DNA of 64,000 bases from JAJXWB01 sp046349085 (GTDB lineage: Bacteria; Pseudomonadota; Alphaproteobacteria; Rhizobiales; Beijerinckiaceae), in NCBI GenBank assembly GCA_046349085.1, contig JAXMDA010000005.1, forward strand, positions 124,001-188,000, written 5' to 3'. The notes under the pieces were generated by a model. That model saw only the letters and a list, made by a program, of their open reading frames with translations. It had not been told where the DNA came from and ran no database searches. Below, piece after piece: positions 1 through 8,788 of the stretch. Every line of letters starts with the position of its first letter. The stretch's first letter is position 1. Made by a program: the position numbers and the translations under genes.

Positions 1-1364
1 CGGCTCAGCGAATCGACGCTGTCGGCGAGGCCGGCCTTCACGACCTGCAGCTTGAGCGGCCTCACGCTCGCCGCCTCTTCCTCCGTCAGCGGCCGGAACG
101 ACTGGATCGCCTGGTCGAACCTGGCGACGCTCGCCTCGTCCATGGCGCGCGCGGCGAAGAGAAGGCGGTAGATGTCGCCGTCCTTGCGGACGACCGCGAC
201 GCGGAAGTTCCATTCGCCCGCGCGCGCCAGGCCGAAGGCCGCCGGCATGCCGTTGATCTCGCCGGCCTGGACGGAGGACTTGAGAAGGCCGTCGAGCCAG
301 CCCGACGTCAGGTAGGCGTCGAGCGCGCCGCCGGAATTGTCGGGCACGCTGTCGAGGCGCACGGCCTCCACGCCGCCGGGCGCGCGGCCGAGCAGGGCGC
401 GCGGCGTGTTGTCGAGGACGAAGCTCTCCGGCGCCGTGAAAGCGAATCGCAGGCGCGGCTGCAGGAAGCGCCGTCCGCGCACGATGCCGTCGGCCGGGTC
501 CTCGCCGAAGTTCATGCCGTCGATCGCCGCCAGATAGGCGGCGCGATCCGAATCGCCGATGCCGGGCGCGTTGATCTGGCGCGCGGTCTGCGTCGCCTGC
601 GCGACGCGCTCGGGCGTCGAGGGATGGGTGGCGAGAATGTCGGGCTTGTCCGCCGTCTTCTGGCCGAGCAGTTCGGCGCGCAGCGCCGTCGAGCGGCCGA
701 GCGAGGTCAGGAACCGCGCCGCGCCGTAGGGGTCGTAGCCGGCGCGTGCGATGACGGCGACGCCGATCTTGTCGGCCTCGATCTCCTGCTGGCGCGAGAA
801 GCTGGCGAAGGACAGGCGCTGGCTGTTCTCGACCTCCTCGCCTTTCTGACGGCTCTGGATGACCGTCGCGGCGGAAGCGATGACGGCGGCCCGCCGCTCC
901 TGCTCGGCGCGCGCGGCGGCGTGGCGCGCGGTCACGTGGCCGATCTCGTGCGCCATGACGGCCGCGACCTCGGAAGAATCGTTGGCGAGCGCCAGCAGGC
1001 CGCGGGAAATGTACAGATTGCCCGAGGGCAGCGCGAAAGCGTTGACGACGGGCGTGTTCAGGATCGTGACGCGATAGGGGGTGGTCGGCACGTCCGAGGC
1101 GGCGGCGAGCTTCACGAGAATGGCGTTGAGATAGGATTCGGCCGAGGGCCAGCGATATTCGCCGCCGAACTGGGCGACGAGCTTCTTGTGCTCGGCGGTG
1201 GTCAGCGCATCGACGCCGACTGTGCGCGGCGCCGCCGGCGGCACAGCCGGCGCCTGGGGCAGTTCGCCCTGACGCTCCAGCGTGGCGCAGCCGGCGAGCA
1301 GGAGCGCCAGGGCGAGCGCCGCCGCCCTCCGTCCAAACGCCCGCCTGCCGTATTCCGCGCTCAT
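1..1364 (-). CDS. M48 family zinc metalloprotease, lipoprotein (3' end beyond window)
   Basis: Reading from the start at 1364, the N-terminus has a basic stretch, a hydrophobic segment and a lipobox (LLLAGC, Cys26), so a membrane-anchored periplasmic lipoprotein is expected. The zinc site HEIGH is at residues 139-143, and a downstream QEIEAD segment supplies the third ligand Glu. This is the classic M48 (BepA/LoiP-like) arrangement for periplasmic protein quality control. After the protease domain come about 200 residues that do not look like TPR repeats. The gene runs off the left edge, so the C-terminus is missing here. It lies 8 bp downstream of the nuclease-fold gene on the same strand and probably shares its transcript. 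The family is certain; the client proteins are unknown. Confidence 0.92.
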   Translation of the reverse strand, partial: MSAEYGRRAFGRRAAALALALLLAGCATLERQGELPQAPAVPPAAPRTVGVDALTTAEHKKLVAQFGGEYRWPSAESYLNAILVKLAAASDVPTTPYRVTILNTPVVNAFALPSGNLYISRGLLALANDSSEVAAVMAHEIGHVTARHAAARAEQERRAAVIASAATVIQSRQKGEEVENSQRLSFASFSRQQEIEADKIGVAVIARAGYDPYGAARFLTSLGRSTALRAELLGQKTADKPDILATHPSTPERVAQATQTARQINAPGIGDSDRAAYLAAIDGMNFGEDPADGIVRGRRFLQPRLRFAFTAPESFVLDNTPRALLGRAPGGVEAVRLDSVPDNSGGALDAYLTSGWLDGLLKSSVQAGEINGMPAAFGLARAGEWNFRVAVVRKDGDIYRLLFAARAMDEASVARFDQAIQSFRPLTEEEAASVRPLKLQVVKAGLADSVDSLS

Positions 1365-1372
1365 TCCAGCAA

Positions 1373-2164
1373 TCACCGTTTCAAGGCCGCCGCGTCCACG
1401 GCGCCGTCGAGAAGCTCCAGCGCGTCCGGGCTTGCGACCTCCATCAAGGGACCGAAGCCGCGATCCACGAGCCCGCGCGCGCGCAGGCGCCGGCCGGCGA
1501 GCTGGCGCAGGGGAACGCCCGCCTGATCGAAAAGAGTAAGGTTTCGTTTCGAGATCACGATGGTGAAATCCACGGTCCGCCGCGCGCCGAAGTTGAGATA
1601 AAGGCGCCCGCGCCGCTCGCCAATAGTCAACACGCGCCCTTCGACCACGACGAAGCCTTTCGGCGCGGCGAGGACGGCCCTGGTGTCCGCCGCGTCGAGG
1701 GCGGCCAGAGCCGGCTCTGCCCACAGGCCGCGCCCCGCGTCGCGCCCGGCCCTTTCGGCCGCGAGAAGGCCGGCGCGGCAGGGCTTGGCCGCAGCGTCGG
1801 GCCGATAGCGCCCGAGACCGGCGGCCAGCGCCTGCTCGGCGAGGCCGGCGCCGGGCTCGGCGACGGTCGGCAGGGCCGCCGCCACAGCGATGCGCCCCCA
1901 GCGGTCGGGCTTCGGATCGAGCGCGGCGAGGCGGATTTCGGCGCCGCCGAGGCGCGCGACAAATTCGGCGTAGCCTGGCGCCCGGGGTTCGGCGGCCAGT
2001 CCGGCCAGGACGGCCACGCGCCCGTCAGCAAGCAGCAGGTCGAGGCCCTCGTCGACGGCGGCGACCTGCGCGGCCTCGGTCCATTCGAACGCGCATGCGT
2101 CGGCGAACGCCGGCCAGGGGGCGACAAGGCACGCAGTCGCGGTGAAAAGGGCGCGAAGGATCAG
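1373..2164 (-). CDS. Exported SNase-like (thermonuclease-fold) protein
   Basis: About 263 residues with a hydrophobic export signal (ending near PAFADA) followed by a segment that reads like a staphylococcal-nuclease-type OB fold (DGLDLLLADGRVAVLAGL, later KPDRWGRIAV and a GLGRYRP motif). The family's catalytic Arg/Glu pattern is not obvious, so nuclease activity is uncertain. A second small beta-rich domain (GFVVVEGRVLTIGE onward) forms the C-terminal third. There is no ATG or GTG at a sensible place: the frame stays open upstream into the preceding gene, and the best start is a CTG at 2164 whose last bases overlap the preceding TGA, implying translational coupling. The start is therefore uncertain. 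Same-strand neighbours are an esterase-like gene and an M48 protease. Confidence 0.7.
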   Translation of the reverse strand: MILRALFTATACLVAPWPAFADACAFEWTEAAQVAAVDEGLDLLLADGRVAVLAGLAAEPRAPGYAEFVARLGGAEIRLAALDPKPDRWGRIAVAAALPTVAEPGAGLAEQALAAGLGRYRPDAAAKPCRAGLLAAERAGRDAGRGLWAEPALAALDAADTRAVLAAPKGFVVVEGRVLTIGERRGRLYLNFGARRTVDFTIVISKRNLTLFDQAGVPLRQLAGRRLRARGLVDRGFGPLMEVASPDALELLDGAVDAAALKR

Positions 2165-3072
2165 CCGGGCCGCCCCTTCAGGAAGAAATCCATGAGGAAG
2201 CGCGCCGTGTCGATGTCGCCGTTGCGCGCGCCCACCGGCTGGCCGCGGTCCGATATTGGCCGCGAGCCGGGCAGCGTGTGGCCCCCGCCCTCGATCTTCA
2301 CCAGTTCGACCGGCGCCTTGCAGCCGGAGAAGATCTCGATCTGCACCCGCGAGCCGTCGTTGGGGTCGCGGTCGGCGACATCGACCCTGTTTGTCTTGTC
2401 GCCGCATCCGGCCGCCGCCGTGAAGGGCGCCAGCGTCGCCGCGGCGGAGACGACCTCGCCCTTGAACTCCGGCAGATCGGCCTTGCCGCCGCCGAAGGGC
2501 ACCTTCGGATCGGCGGTGCCTGCGAGCAGCAGGAAGGGGATCGGGCGCGCCGGCTTGCAGGCCGCCGCATCCGTCGCCGGCATCAGCGAAATGAGCGCGG
2601 CGGCGCCGGCGAACCTGTCCGCCTGCCGGCAGGCGATCCGCATGGCCAGAATGCCGCCCGGGCCGCCGCCGGCGATATAGATGCGCCGGGGATCGGCAAT
2701 GCCGTCCGATTCGAGCTTGGCGATCAGGTCGCGGACGAACTTGATCTCCCGCTCCGACCCGTTCTCGCCGACGTCCCAGCGGCCGCCGATCGCATCGGGG
2801 TAGACGGCCACGACGCTGCGGGATTTCATGCCCCGGTCCAGGCCCAGTCGGTCGCGCACGCGCACGCCGGCGCCGGACTGGCCGTGCAGGAACACGACGA
2901 CGGGACGACGCGCGCGCTTGAGACGGGCGTGTTCGACGATGAAGGCCGTGCGCTTGACGCCGCCCGATTCGATGGTCAGGCGCCCCGAGGCGGCCGACGC
3001 CGCTTCGACCGCGCCGAGGCCAATGGCGGCCGAAATGGCCAGACGCCAGACGGCAGCCGTTATAAACCGCAT
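2161..3072 (-). CDS. Exported PHB-depolymerase/LpqC-like esterase lacking the catalytic serine
   Basis: 303 residues; the start at 3072 is chosen because GAGGGG sits 8 nt upstream and a signal peptide (ending near EAASA) follows at once. The fold matches the polyhydroxybutyrate depolymerase/feruloyl esterase family: VVVFLHGQSG (oxyanion region, residues 58-67), the nucleophile elbow after RRIYIAG, AGTADPKVPF (acid region) and GGGHTLPG (His region). The elbow reads G-G-G-P-G-G at residues 135-140 where the family has G-x-S-x-G-G, so the serine is replaced by Gly137 while the Asp and His regions remain. Hydrolysis by the normal mechanism seems unlikely. It is divergent from sdhC and begins a minus-strand set with the nuclease-fold and M48 genes. 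Confidence 0.8.
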   Translation of the reverse strand: MRFITAAVWRLAISAAIGLGAVEAASAASGRLTIESGGVKRTAFIVEHARLKRARRPVVVFLHGQSGAGVRVRDRLGLDRGMKSRSVVAVYPDAIGGRWDVGENGSEREIKFVRDLIAKLESDGIADPRRIYIAGGGPGGILAMRIACRQADRFAGAAALISLMPATDAAACKPARPIPFLLLAGTADPKVPFGGGKADLPEFKGEVVSAAATLAPFTAAAGCGDKTNRVDVADRDPNDGSRVQIEIFSGCKAPVELVKIEGGGHTLPGSRPISDRGQPVGARNGDIDTARFLMDFFLKGRPG

Positions 3073-3237
3073 CAAGAATTGCCCCTCAGCAACGTCGAAG
3101 GCGCCAACAATCATAGCATTGCGGCGGCATTGCAACCGGCGCCTCTATCATCCGAATTGCGACGTCGGGCGACGTTGCGCCGCCGAAGCGTTTGGAATAG
3201 TGAACGATCCGACGTTGCATCGCATGTGAGGGCTGTC

Positions 3238-3651
3238 ATGGCCGAGGCAAATAATCCGTCCCAGCGTCTGCAGGACCGACGGCCGCTATCTCCGCATCTT
3301 GGCGTCTACAAGATGATGTTCACCATGGTGATGTCGGGCCTGCACCGCATCACCGGCATGGCGCTCTACGCCGGCACGCTGCTGCTCGCCTGGTACTTCA
3401 TCGCCGCGGCCTCGGGCCCGCGCGCCTTCGAGACGGCGAACTGGGTCTTCAGCTCCTTCCTCGGCCGCGTCGTCCTCTTCGGCTTCACCTGGTCGCTGTT
3501 CCATCACCTGATGGGCGGCGTTCGCCACGCGATCTGGGACGCCGGCTATATGTTCGACCCCAAGGGGCGCGAACTGGCCGCACAGGGCACGCTCGTCGGC
3601 TCGGTCGTTCTGACCGTGGTCTTCTGGGTTCTGGCCTACGCCTATCGCTGA
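3238..3651 (+). CDS. sdhC: Succinate dehydrogenase cytochrome b556 subunit
   Basis: 137 residues. The N-terminal RPLSPHLGVY motif and three hydrophobic segments are typical of SdhC, one of two membrane anchors of complex II; it helps bind heme b and ubiquinone. The heme-ligand region is SLFHHLMGG in the second membrane helix. It is the first gene of sdhCDAB, with sdhD 12 bp downstream. The promoter must lie in the 165 bp shared with the divergent esterase-like gene. Length and order are normal for Alphaproteobacteria. Confidence 0.96.
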   Translation: MAEANNPSQRLQDRRPLSPHLGVYKMMFTMVMSGLHRITGMALYAGTLLLAWYFIAAASGPRAFETANWVFSSFLGRVVLFGFTWSLFHHLMGGVRHAIWDAGYMFDPKGRELAAQGTLVGSVVLTVVFWVLAYAYR

Positions 3652-3663
3652 GCGGAGAACGAG

Positions 3664-4062
3664 ATGTCCAACAAGTCTTTTTCCCTGCGCAGCGAGGCCT
3701 CGACGGTCCGCTCCCTCGGCGCGAGCCGCGGCAAGGCGACCCAACATGCGCTGGCCATGCGCCTGACGGCGGCGGCGCTGATTCCGCTGACGATCCTCTT
3801 CGCATTCCTCGTCGTGTCGCTGGTCGGCCGCGACTACGATTCGACGATGCGCCTGTTCAGCCATCGCATCGGGCCGGGCACGGTCGCGCTGCTGTTTGTG
3901 CTGGTCGGCGTCTATCACATGAAGCAGGGCATGGACACGATCATCGAGGACTATGCGCACGGCCGCTGGAAGATCGGCCTGCTCGTCGCCAACACGATGT
4001 TCTCCGGCCTGATTGCGGCGGCGACGGCGCTGTCGATCGTCAAACTCGCCGTCGGCGGCTGA
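3664..4062 (+). CDS. sdhD: Succinate dehydrogenase hydrophobic membrane anchor subunit
   Basis: 132 residues with three predicted membrane helices. The segment VYHMKQGMDTIIEDY is the SdhD signature containing the histidine near the heme and quinone site. With SdhC it anchors the SdhAB catalytic dimer to the inner membrane and carries electrons to ubiquinone. It sits between sdhC and sdhA with short gaps, clearly in one operon. The N-terminal 30 residues are polar and Arg-rich, as is usual for cytoplasmic ends of alphaproteobacterial SdhD. Confidence 0.95.
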   Translation: MSNKSFSLRSEASTVRSLGASRGKATQHALAMRLTAAALIPLTILFAFLVVSLVGRDYDSTMRLFSHRIGPGTVALLFVLVGVYHMKQGMDTIIEDYAHGRWKIGLLVANTMFSGLIAAATALSIVKLAVGG

Positions 4063-4078
4063 TCGAGGGAAATCTCAC

Positions 4079-5920
4079 ATGGCTAGCAATGGGGCGACAA
4101 ACGGCTCTGGGGCGTTCTCGATCAACGGCCGCGCCTATCCCGTCACCGACCACACTTTCGACGTCGTGATCGTCGGCGCCGGCGGCGCTGGCCTGCGCGC
4201 CACCGTCGGCTGCTCGCAGGCAGGATTGCGCACCGCCTGCGTGACAAAAGTGTTTCCGACGCGTTCGCACACGGTGGCCGCGCAGGGCGGCGTCGCCGCC
4301 TCGCTCGCCAACATGGGCCCGGACAACTGGAAGTGGCACATGTACGACACCGTGAAGGGGTCGGACTGGCTGGGCGACCAGGACGCCATCGAATACCTGT
4401 GCCGCAACGCGCCGGCCGCCGTCTACGAGCTCGAGCACTGGGGCGTGCCCTTCTCGCGCACGACCGACGGCAAGATCTACCAGCGCCCGTTCGGCGGCAT
4501 GACCACCGACTACGGCAAGGGGCCGCCCGCGCAGCGCACCTGCGCGGCCGCCGACCGCACGGGCCACGCGATCCTGCACACGCTCTACGGACAGGCGCTG
4601 CGCAACTCGACCGAGTTCTTCATCGAGTATTTCGCCATCGACCTCATCATGGACAGCGAGGGCCGCTGCCGCGGCGTCGTCTGCATCAAGATGGACGACG
4701 GCACCATCCACCGCTTCCGCTCGCAGCTCACCATTCTGGCGACGGGCGGCTATGGTCGCGCCTATTTCTCGGCGACGTCGGCGCATACCTGCACGGGCGA
4801 CGGCAACGCCATGGTCCTGCGCGCCGGCCTGCCGCTGCAGGACATGGAATTCGTGCAATTCCATCCGACCGGCATCTATGGCGCGGGCTGCCTCATCACC
4901 GAGGGCGCGCGCGGCGAGGGCGGCTATCTGACGAACTCGAACGGCGAACGCTTCATGGAGCGCTACGCCCCGAGCGTGAAGGATCTTGCGCCGCGCGACA
5001 TGGTCTCGCGCGCCATGACCATGGAAATCCGCGAGGGCCGCGGCGTCGGCAAGAACGCCGACCACATCTTCCTGCACCTCGACCATCTCGATCCGAAGAT
5101 CCTGCACGAGCGCCTGCCCGGCATTTCGGAAAGCGCGCAGATCTTTGCGGGCGTCGACGTGACGAAGGAGCCGATCCCGGTGCTGCCGACCGTCCACTAC
5201 AACATGGGCGGCATCCAGACGAACTATCACGGCGAGGTTCTGACCAAGAAGGGCGGCGATCCCGACGTCGTGGTGCCGGGCCTGATGGCGATCGGCGAGG
5301 CGGCCTGCGTCTCGGTGCACGGCGCCAACCGTCTCGGCTCGAACTCGCTGATCGACCTCGTGGTGTTCGGCCGCGCGGCCGGCCTGCGCGCCGCCGAACT
5401 GGCGAAGGCGGGCGAAAAGCAGCCCGAGCTGCCGCCGGGCTCCGCCGATCTCGCGCTCGGCCGCCTCGACCGCTTCCGCTACGCGAGCGGCGGCACGCCG
5501 ACCGCCAAGCTGCGTCTCGACATGCAGAAGGTCATGCAGGCCAATTGCGCGGTCTATCGCACCGGCGAGACTCTGGCCGAAGGCTCGAAGCTCATTCACG
5601 ACGTGTGGAAGGGCCGCGACGACATCGGCGTGACCGACCGTTCGCTGATCTGGAACTCCGATCTCATCGAGACGCTGGAGTTCGACAATCTGATCGTGCA
5701 GGCGGTGGTCACGATGGACGGCGCCGCCAACCGCACGGAATCGCGCGGCGCGCACGCCCGCGAGGATTATTCCGAGCGCGACGACGTGAACTGGATGAAG
5801 CACACGCTGGCTTCGATCGACGACGCCAACAAGGGCGTCACCATCGACTACCGCCCCGTGCATTCCTACACGATGTCGAACGAGGTCTCGTATATCGAGC
5901 CCAAGGCCCGCGTTTACTGA
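4079..5920 (+). CDS. sdhA: Succinate dehydrogenase flavoprotein subunit
   Basis: 613 residues. It oxidises succinate to fumarate at a covalently bound FAD. The dinucleotide-binding motif GAGGAG is at residues 33-38 and the flavin-linking His is in TRSHTVAAQGG (His64). Later motifs include HPTGIYGAG (substrate site), GEAACVSVHGANRLGSNSL and the C-terminal DYRPVH segment. ATG at 4079 is preceded by GAGGGA and lies 16 bp after sdhD. An in-frame upstream extension overlapping sdhD was ignored. Full length for the family with no anomaly. Confidence 0.98.
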   Translation: MASNGATNGSGAFSINGRAYPVTDHTFDVVIVGAGGAGLRATVGCSQAGLRTACVTKVFPTRSHTVAAQGGVAASLANMGPDNWKWHMYDTVKGSDWLGDQDAIEYLCRNAPAAVYELEHWGVPFSRTTDGKIYQRPFGGMTTDYGKGPPAQRTCAAADRTGHAILHTLYGQALRNSTEFFIEYFAIDLIMDSEGRCRGVVCIKMDDGTIHRFRSQLTILATGGYGRAYFSATSAHTCTGDGNAMVLRAGLPLQDMEFVQFHPTGIYGAGCLITEGARGEGGYLTNSNGERFMERYAPSVKDLAPRDMVSRAMTMEIREGRGVGKNADHIFLHLDHLDPKILHERLPGISESAQIFAGVDVTKEPIPVLPTVHYNMGGIQTNYHGEVLTKKGGDPDVVVPGLMAIGEAACVSVHGANRLGSNSLIDLVVFGRAAGLRAAELAKAGEKQPELPPGSADLALGRLDRFRYASGGTPTAKLRLDMQKVMQANCAVYRTGETLAEGSKLIHDVWKGRDDIGVTDRSLIWNSDLIETLEFDNLIVQAVVTMDGAANRTESRGAHAREDYSERDDVNWMKHTLASIDDANKGVTIDYRPVHSYTMSNEVSYIEPKARVY

Positions 5921-5963
5921 GCCCCGCGCTTACTGACGCGCCCGCAGCCAGACGGATCTGACC

Positions 5964-6743
5964 ATGGTCGAATTCACCCTGCCGAAGAACTCCCGGGTTA
6001 CGCCGGGCAAGACCTGGCCGCGGCCCCAGGGCGCGACGAACGTCAAGGAATTCCAGATCTACCGCTGGGATCCGGACGACGGCCGCAACCCGCGCATCGA
6101 CACCTATTACGTCGACCGCGGCGATTGCGGACCGATGATTCTCGACGCGATCATCTGGATCAAGAACAAGGTCGATCCGACGCTGACCTTCCGCCGGTCC
6201 TGCCGCGAGGGCATCTGCGGCTCCTGCTCGATGAACATCGACGGCACGAACACGCTCGCCTGCACCAAGGGCATGGACGAGGTGCCGGGCGTCATCAAGA
6301 TCTATCCGCTGCCGCACATGCCGGTGGTGAAGGATCTGGTGCCCGATCTCACGCGCTTCTACACGCATCACGCCTCTATCGAGCCGTGGCTGAAGACGAC
6401 GACGCCCGCGCCCGAGAAGGAATGGCTGCAGACGCCGGCCGACCGCGCCGAACTCGACGGCCTCTACGAGTGCATCCTGTGCGCCTGCTGCTCGACGTCC
6501 TGCCCGAGCTACTGGTGGAACACCGAGCGCTACCTCGGCCCCGCCGCGCTGCTGCAGGCCTATCGCTGGCTGATCGACTCGCGCGACGAGGCGACCGGCG
6601 AACGTCTCGACTATATCGAGGACACGTTCCGCCTCTATCGCTGCCACACGATCATGAACTGCTCGAAGGCCTGCCCGAAGGGGCTGAACCCCGCCAAGGC
6701 GATCTCGAAGATCAAGAACATGATGATCGCGCGCCAGCTCTGA
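5964..6743 (+). CDS. sdhB: Succinate dehydrogenase iron-sulfur subunit
   Basis: 259 residues. It transfers electrons from the SdhA flavin to quinone through three clusters. Ligand motifs visible in order: CREGICGSC plus a later Cys for the plant-type 2Fe-2S cluster, CILCACCSTSCP for the 4Fe-4S cluster, and CSKACPKGLNP closing the 3Fe-4S cluster. It is the last gene of sdhCDAB and is followed within about 20 bp by a strong hairpin terminator. Confidence 0.98.
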   Translation: MVEFTLPKNSRVTPGKTWPRPQGATNVKEFQIYRWDPDDGRNPRIDTYYVDRGDCGPMILDAIIWIKNKVDPTLTFRRSCREGICGSCSMNIDGTNTLACTKGMDEVPGVIKIYPLPHMPVVKDLVPDLTRFYTHHASIEPWLKTTTPAPEKEWLQTPADRAELDGLYECILCACCSTSCPSYWWNTERYLGPAALLQAYRWLIDSRDEATGERLDYIEDTFRLYRCHTIMNCSKACPKGLNPAKAISKIKNMMIARQL

Positions 6744-6761
6744 TCGAGTTGGGCGTCCATG

Positions 6762-6795
6762 AAAAAAGCCGCGACGGGCGACCGTCGCGGCTTTT
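6762..6795 (+). terminator. Rho-independent terminator after sdhB
   Basis: An 8-bp stem (GCCGCGAC at 6768-6775 pairing with 6784-6791) is flanked by A6 on the left and T4 on the right. It ends sdhCDAB. Because both flanks are A/T runs it could also stop transcription of the minus-strand acetyltransferase gene. Confidence 0.85.
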
Positions 6796-6818
6796 GCTTT
6801 CAGGGGGCGTCGCCCCGA

Positions 6819-7409
6819 TCAGCGCTTGTGGTGCTGCATCGAGAACATGTTGGTGTGCAGGTCGAGCATGGCGGTCGCGAAGCTCGAGGCGTCGTCGATC
6901 CACTCGTCCCACAGCGCCGCCGCGGACGGCGTGCGCGCCACCAGCTTGCCGGTCAGGTCGTCGGCGTCGAACTGCAGCTCGGCCTCGAATTTCTTGGCCA
7001 TGCCCTGCATCGCGCGATTGCGGGCGAGGCAGGACATGTAGAGGGTTTCCGCGCCGCGATTGCGGGCGGCCTGGACGATGCGGCCCATCAATTCCGTGCC
7101 GACGCCGCGCCGACGCCAGCCGACCTCGACCGAGAAGGCGGCTTCCGCCGAGCCCTTGTCGAGCCCCAGGCCCACGCCGCGCAATTCGCCGGCGCCGCGC
7201 ATGACGCCATCGACGAAATAGCCATAGATGACGTCGTCGATGCCGAAGCAGCGCTCCGCGTAATTCGTCAGAAACTCGTCGCTGACCGCCATGGCGAACC
7301 GGTCATGCCGGCTCTGCGCATCCAGTCGCAGCAAATGATCGCGGAACGCCGGCATATCCGACGGCCACAAGCGTCGGACGACGCCGCCGTGAATATTTGC
7401 GTGTTCCAT
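6819..7409 (-). CDS. GNAT family N-acetyltransferase
   Basis: 196 residues. The acetyl-CoA binding motif appears as EVGWRRRGVGTELMGRIVQAA (R-x-x-G-x-G core), and the preceding beta strands fit a GNAT fold. The start at 7409 is preferred over a longer open frame because GGAGG lies 7 nt upstream. The last 40 residues after the domain (ALWDEWIDDASSF onward) are an unassigned tail rich in Met and His. The substrate is unknown. It is a single gene, convergent with sdhB across a terminator. Confidence 0.85.
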   Translation of the reverse strand: MEHANIHGGVVRRLWPSDMPAFRDHLLRLDAQSRHDRFAMAVSDEFLTNYAERCFGIDDVIYGYFVDGVMRGAGELRGVGLGLDKGSAEAAFSVEVGWRRRGVGTELMGRIVQAARNRGAETLYMSCLARNRAMQGMAKKFEAELQFDADDLTGKLVARTPSAAALWDEWIDDASSFATAMLDLHTNMFSMQHHKR

Positions 7410-7659
7410 ATCAGCCTCCAGTCGCGACCCCAGCGGTCGCACTCGAATCCGACCCCACGCCAACCATCCATCAGATATTGTGCGTTGCAACAGCTTAAGC
7501 AAGCGTAAAAGGAAGGCAGCGCGTAAGGCTATGATCCAATGCGACCTTCTGTCGCTGAACGACGAAAGTTGATATATGAACTACGGCGAAAGCATGGCGC
7601 AGTCGCCGCTGGCGATTTTGCAACGCACAAGTTGGGAGAGCGAGCGGATCGCCGGGGCG

Positions 7660-8061
7660 TCAGCCCAGGAGATCGACGAGATGCGGGATGAGGGGCTCGT
7701 CGGCCGGCGGCATCGGCCAGTTGCGCAGGTCGCGCGGTCGCACCCATTTGATCGCCTGGCCCTCCCGCGGTTGTACGAAGCCGGTCCAGCGGCGGCAGAT
7801 GTAGAGGGGCATCAGCAGGTGGAAGTCGTCGTAGGCGTGGCTGGCGAAGGTCAGCGGCGCGAGGCAGGGCGCCTTCACCTCGATCGACAGTTCCTCGGCG
7901 AGCTCGCGGATCAGGGCGTCCTCCGGCCGCTCGCCGGGGTCGAGCTTGCCGCCGGGAAATTCCCAGAGACCCTCGAGTTTCTTGCCGGGCGGACGCTGCG
8001 CGATGAGCACGCGATTGTCCTGATCGACGAGGGCGCAGGCGACGACGAGCAAAAGGTTCAC
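7660..8061 (-). CDS. mutT: Nudix hydrolase, 8-oxo-dGTP diphosphatase (MutT-like)
   Basis: 133 residues starting at a GTG. The Nudix box runs from GGKLDPGE through RELAEEL, with the catalytic RELAEE intact; the usual Gly near the end of the box is Ser here. The N-terminal strand VVACALVDQDNRVLIAQRP and the WEFPGG motif identify the MutT subgroup, which removes oxidised guanine nucleotides. It starts 8 bp after the lipoprotein gene on the same strand, so the two are probably cotranscribed. Exact substrate preference is inferred from family resemblance. Confidence 0.9.
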   Translation of the reverse strand: MNLLLVVACALVDQDNRVLIAQRPPGKKLEGLWEFPGGKLDPGERPEDALIRELAEELSIEVKAPCLAPLTFASHAYDDFHLLMPLYICRRWTGFVQPREGQAIKWVRPRDLRNWPMPPADEPLIPHLVDLLG

Positions 8062-8069
8062 GCGCGGCC

Positions 8070-8636
8070 TCAGCGATCGTTGGTGACGACGAGCTTGATC
8101 GGCTTCTCTTCCTTGCCCGAAACGATCACCGTTTCGAACATGGCGCCGCCGTCGTCGCCCGTGCGCAGGCGCTGGTGGAATGAGCCTGCATTGATCTGCA
8201 CGTAGGCGTCCTTGTCGCGATAGCGCACCTGCGCGGTCACGAAATATTCCCCCGGCGCGACATTGTCGAATTCGAACCGCCCCGTCGATTCCGCCCGTGT
8301 CGTGCGCGTGAAATCGGCATATTGCGGATCGACGTCGACGCGGGGGATCTGGTTTGCGGGCAGCGAGCGCTGGCCCTTGTAGAGGGCGGCAAAGCGCTCG
8401 CGCGCATATTTGGTGGCGGGCACCAGCCGAATGATTTCGCCGGCCGCATTGGTCACGCCGCCCTTGTCGTCGCGCCAGAAGGCGTGGCCGTGGATCGACG
8501 TCTTGCCGGTCTTCTTGATGAAGGCGGCTTCGCTGGAATCGAAAGAGGCGGCTGTCGCGACGGTCGCAGTCTCGGGAGTAGAGCGGCAGCCCGCGAGCGC
8601 AAGCGCCGCGGCCGCCACGACAAACAATCCTCGCAT
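8070..8636 (-). CDS. Lipoprotein with carboxypeptidase-regulatory-like beta-sandwich
   Basis: About 188 residues with a lipobox (LALAGC, Cys17). The mature part contains a transthyretin-like beta-sandwich pattern (TGRFEFDNVAPGEYFVTAQV), typical of carboxypeptidase-regulatory-like domains, preceded by an ITGHAFW-type strand. There are no catalytic residues. It probably acts as a structural or binding lipoprotein in the periplasm. ATG at 8636 is preferred to an adjacent upstream TTG. mutT follows 8 bp downstream. Function unknown. Confidence 0.75.
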   Translation of the reverse strand: MRGLFVVAAAALALAGCRSTPETATVATAASFDSSEAAFIKKTGKTSIHGHAFWRDDKGGVTNAAGEIIRLVPATKYARERFAALYKGQRSLPANQIPRVDVDPQYADFTRTTRAESTGRFEFDNVAPGEYFVTAQVRYRDKDAYVQINAGSFHQRLRTGDDGGAMFETVIVSGKEEKPIKLVVTNDR

Positions 8637-8788
8637 CAAACGACCTCGTCACGCGCAATCGAGAAACACTCGCGCGCGATAGCGGAAAAGGCAAGACGAC
8701 GAAAGGCAAGACCGACGAATGCTTTCGGGAACTTCGTGAGACCGGCCCGGTTGTCCGCTCGCCACCCATTGCATGCGGAGGGACGATC

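Noticed and set aside
4040..5863. 607-residue open frame on the minus strand opposite sdhA
   Set aside because: It mirrors codon structure of sdhA in high-GC DNA, has low-complexity Ala/Arg/His/Asp content and no family resemblance. Likewise the long frames opposite or out of phase with secA (12897-16079), atpD, nosZ (38374-40980) and the pha genes.
7410..7659. Small plus-strand gene at 7576 (MNYGESMAQSPLAIL...)
   Set aside because: The frame runs straight into the antisense of mutT, becomes low complexity, and has no ribosome binding site of note.
7660..8061. Loss of function in MutT because the Nudix box Gly is Ser
   Set aside because: That position varies among active Nudix enzymes and the catalytic RELAEE core is intact.
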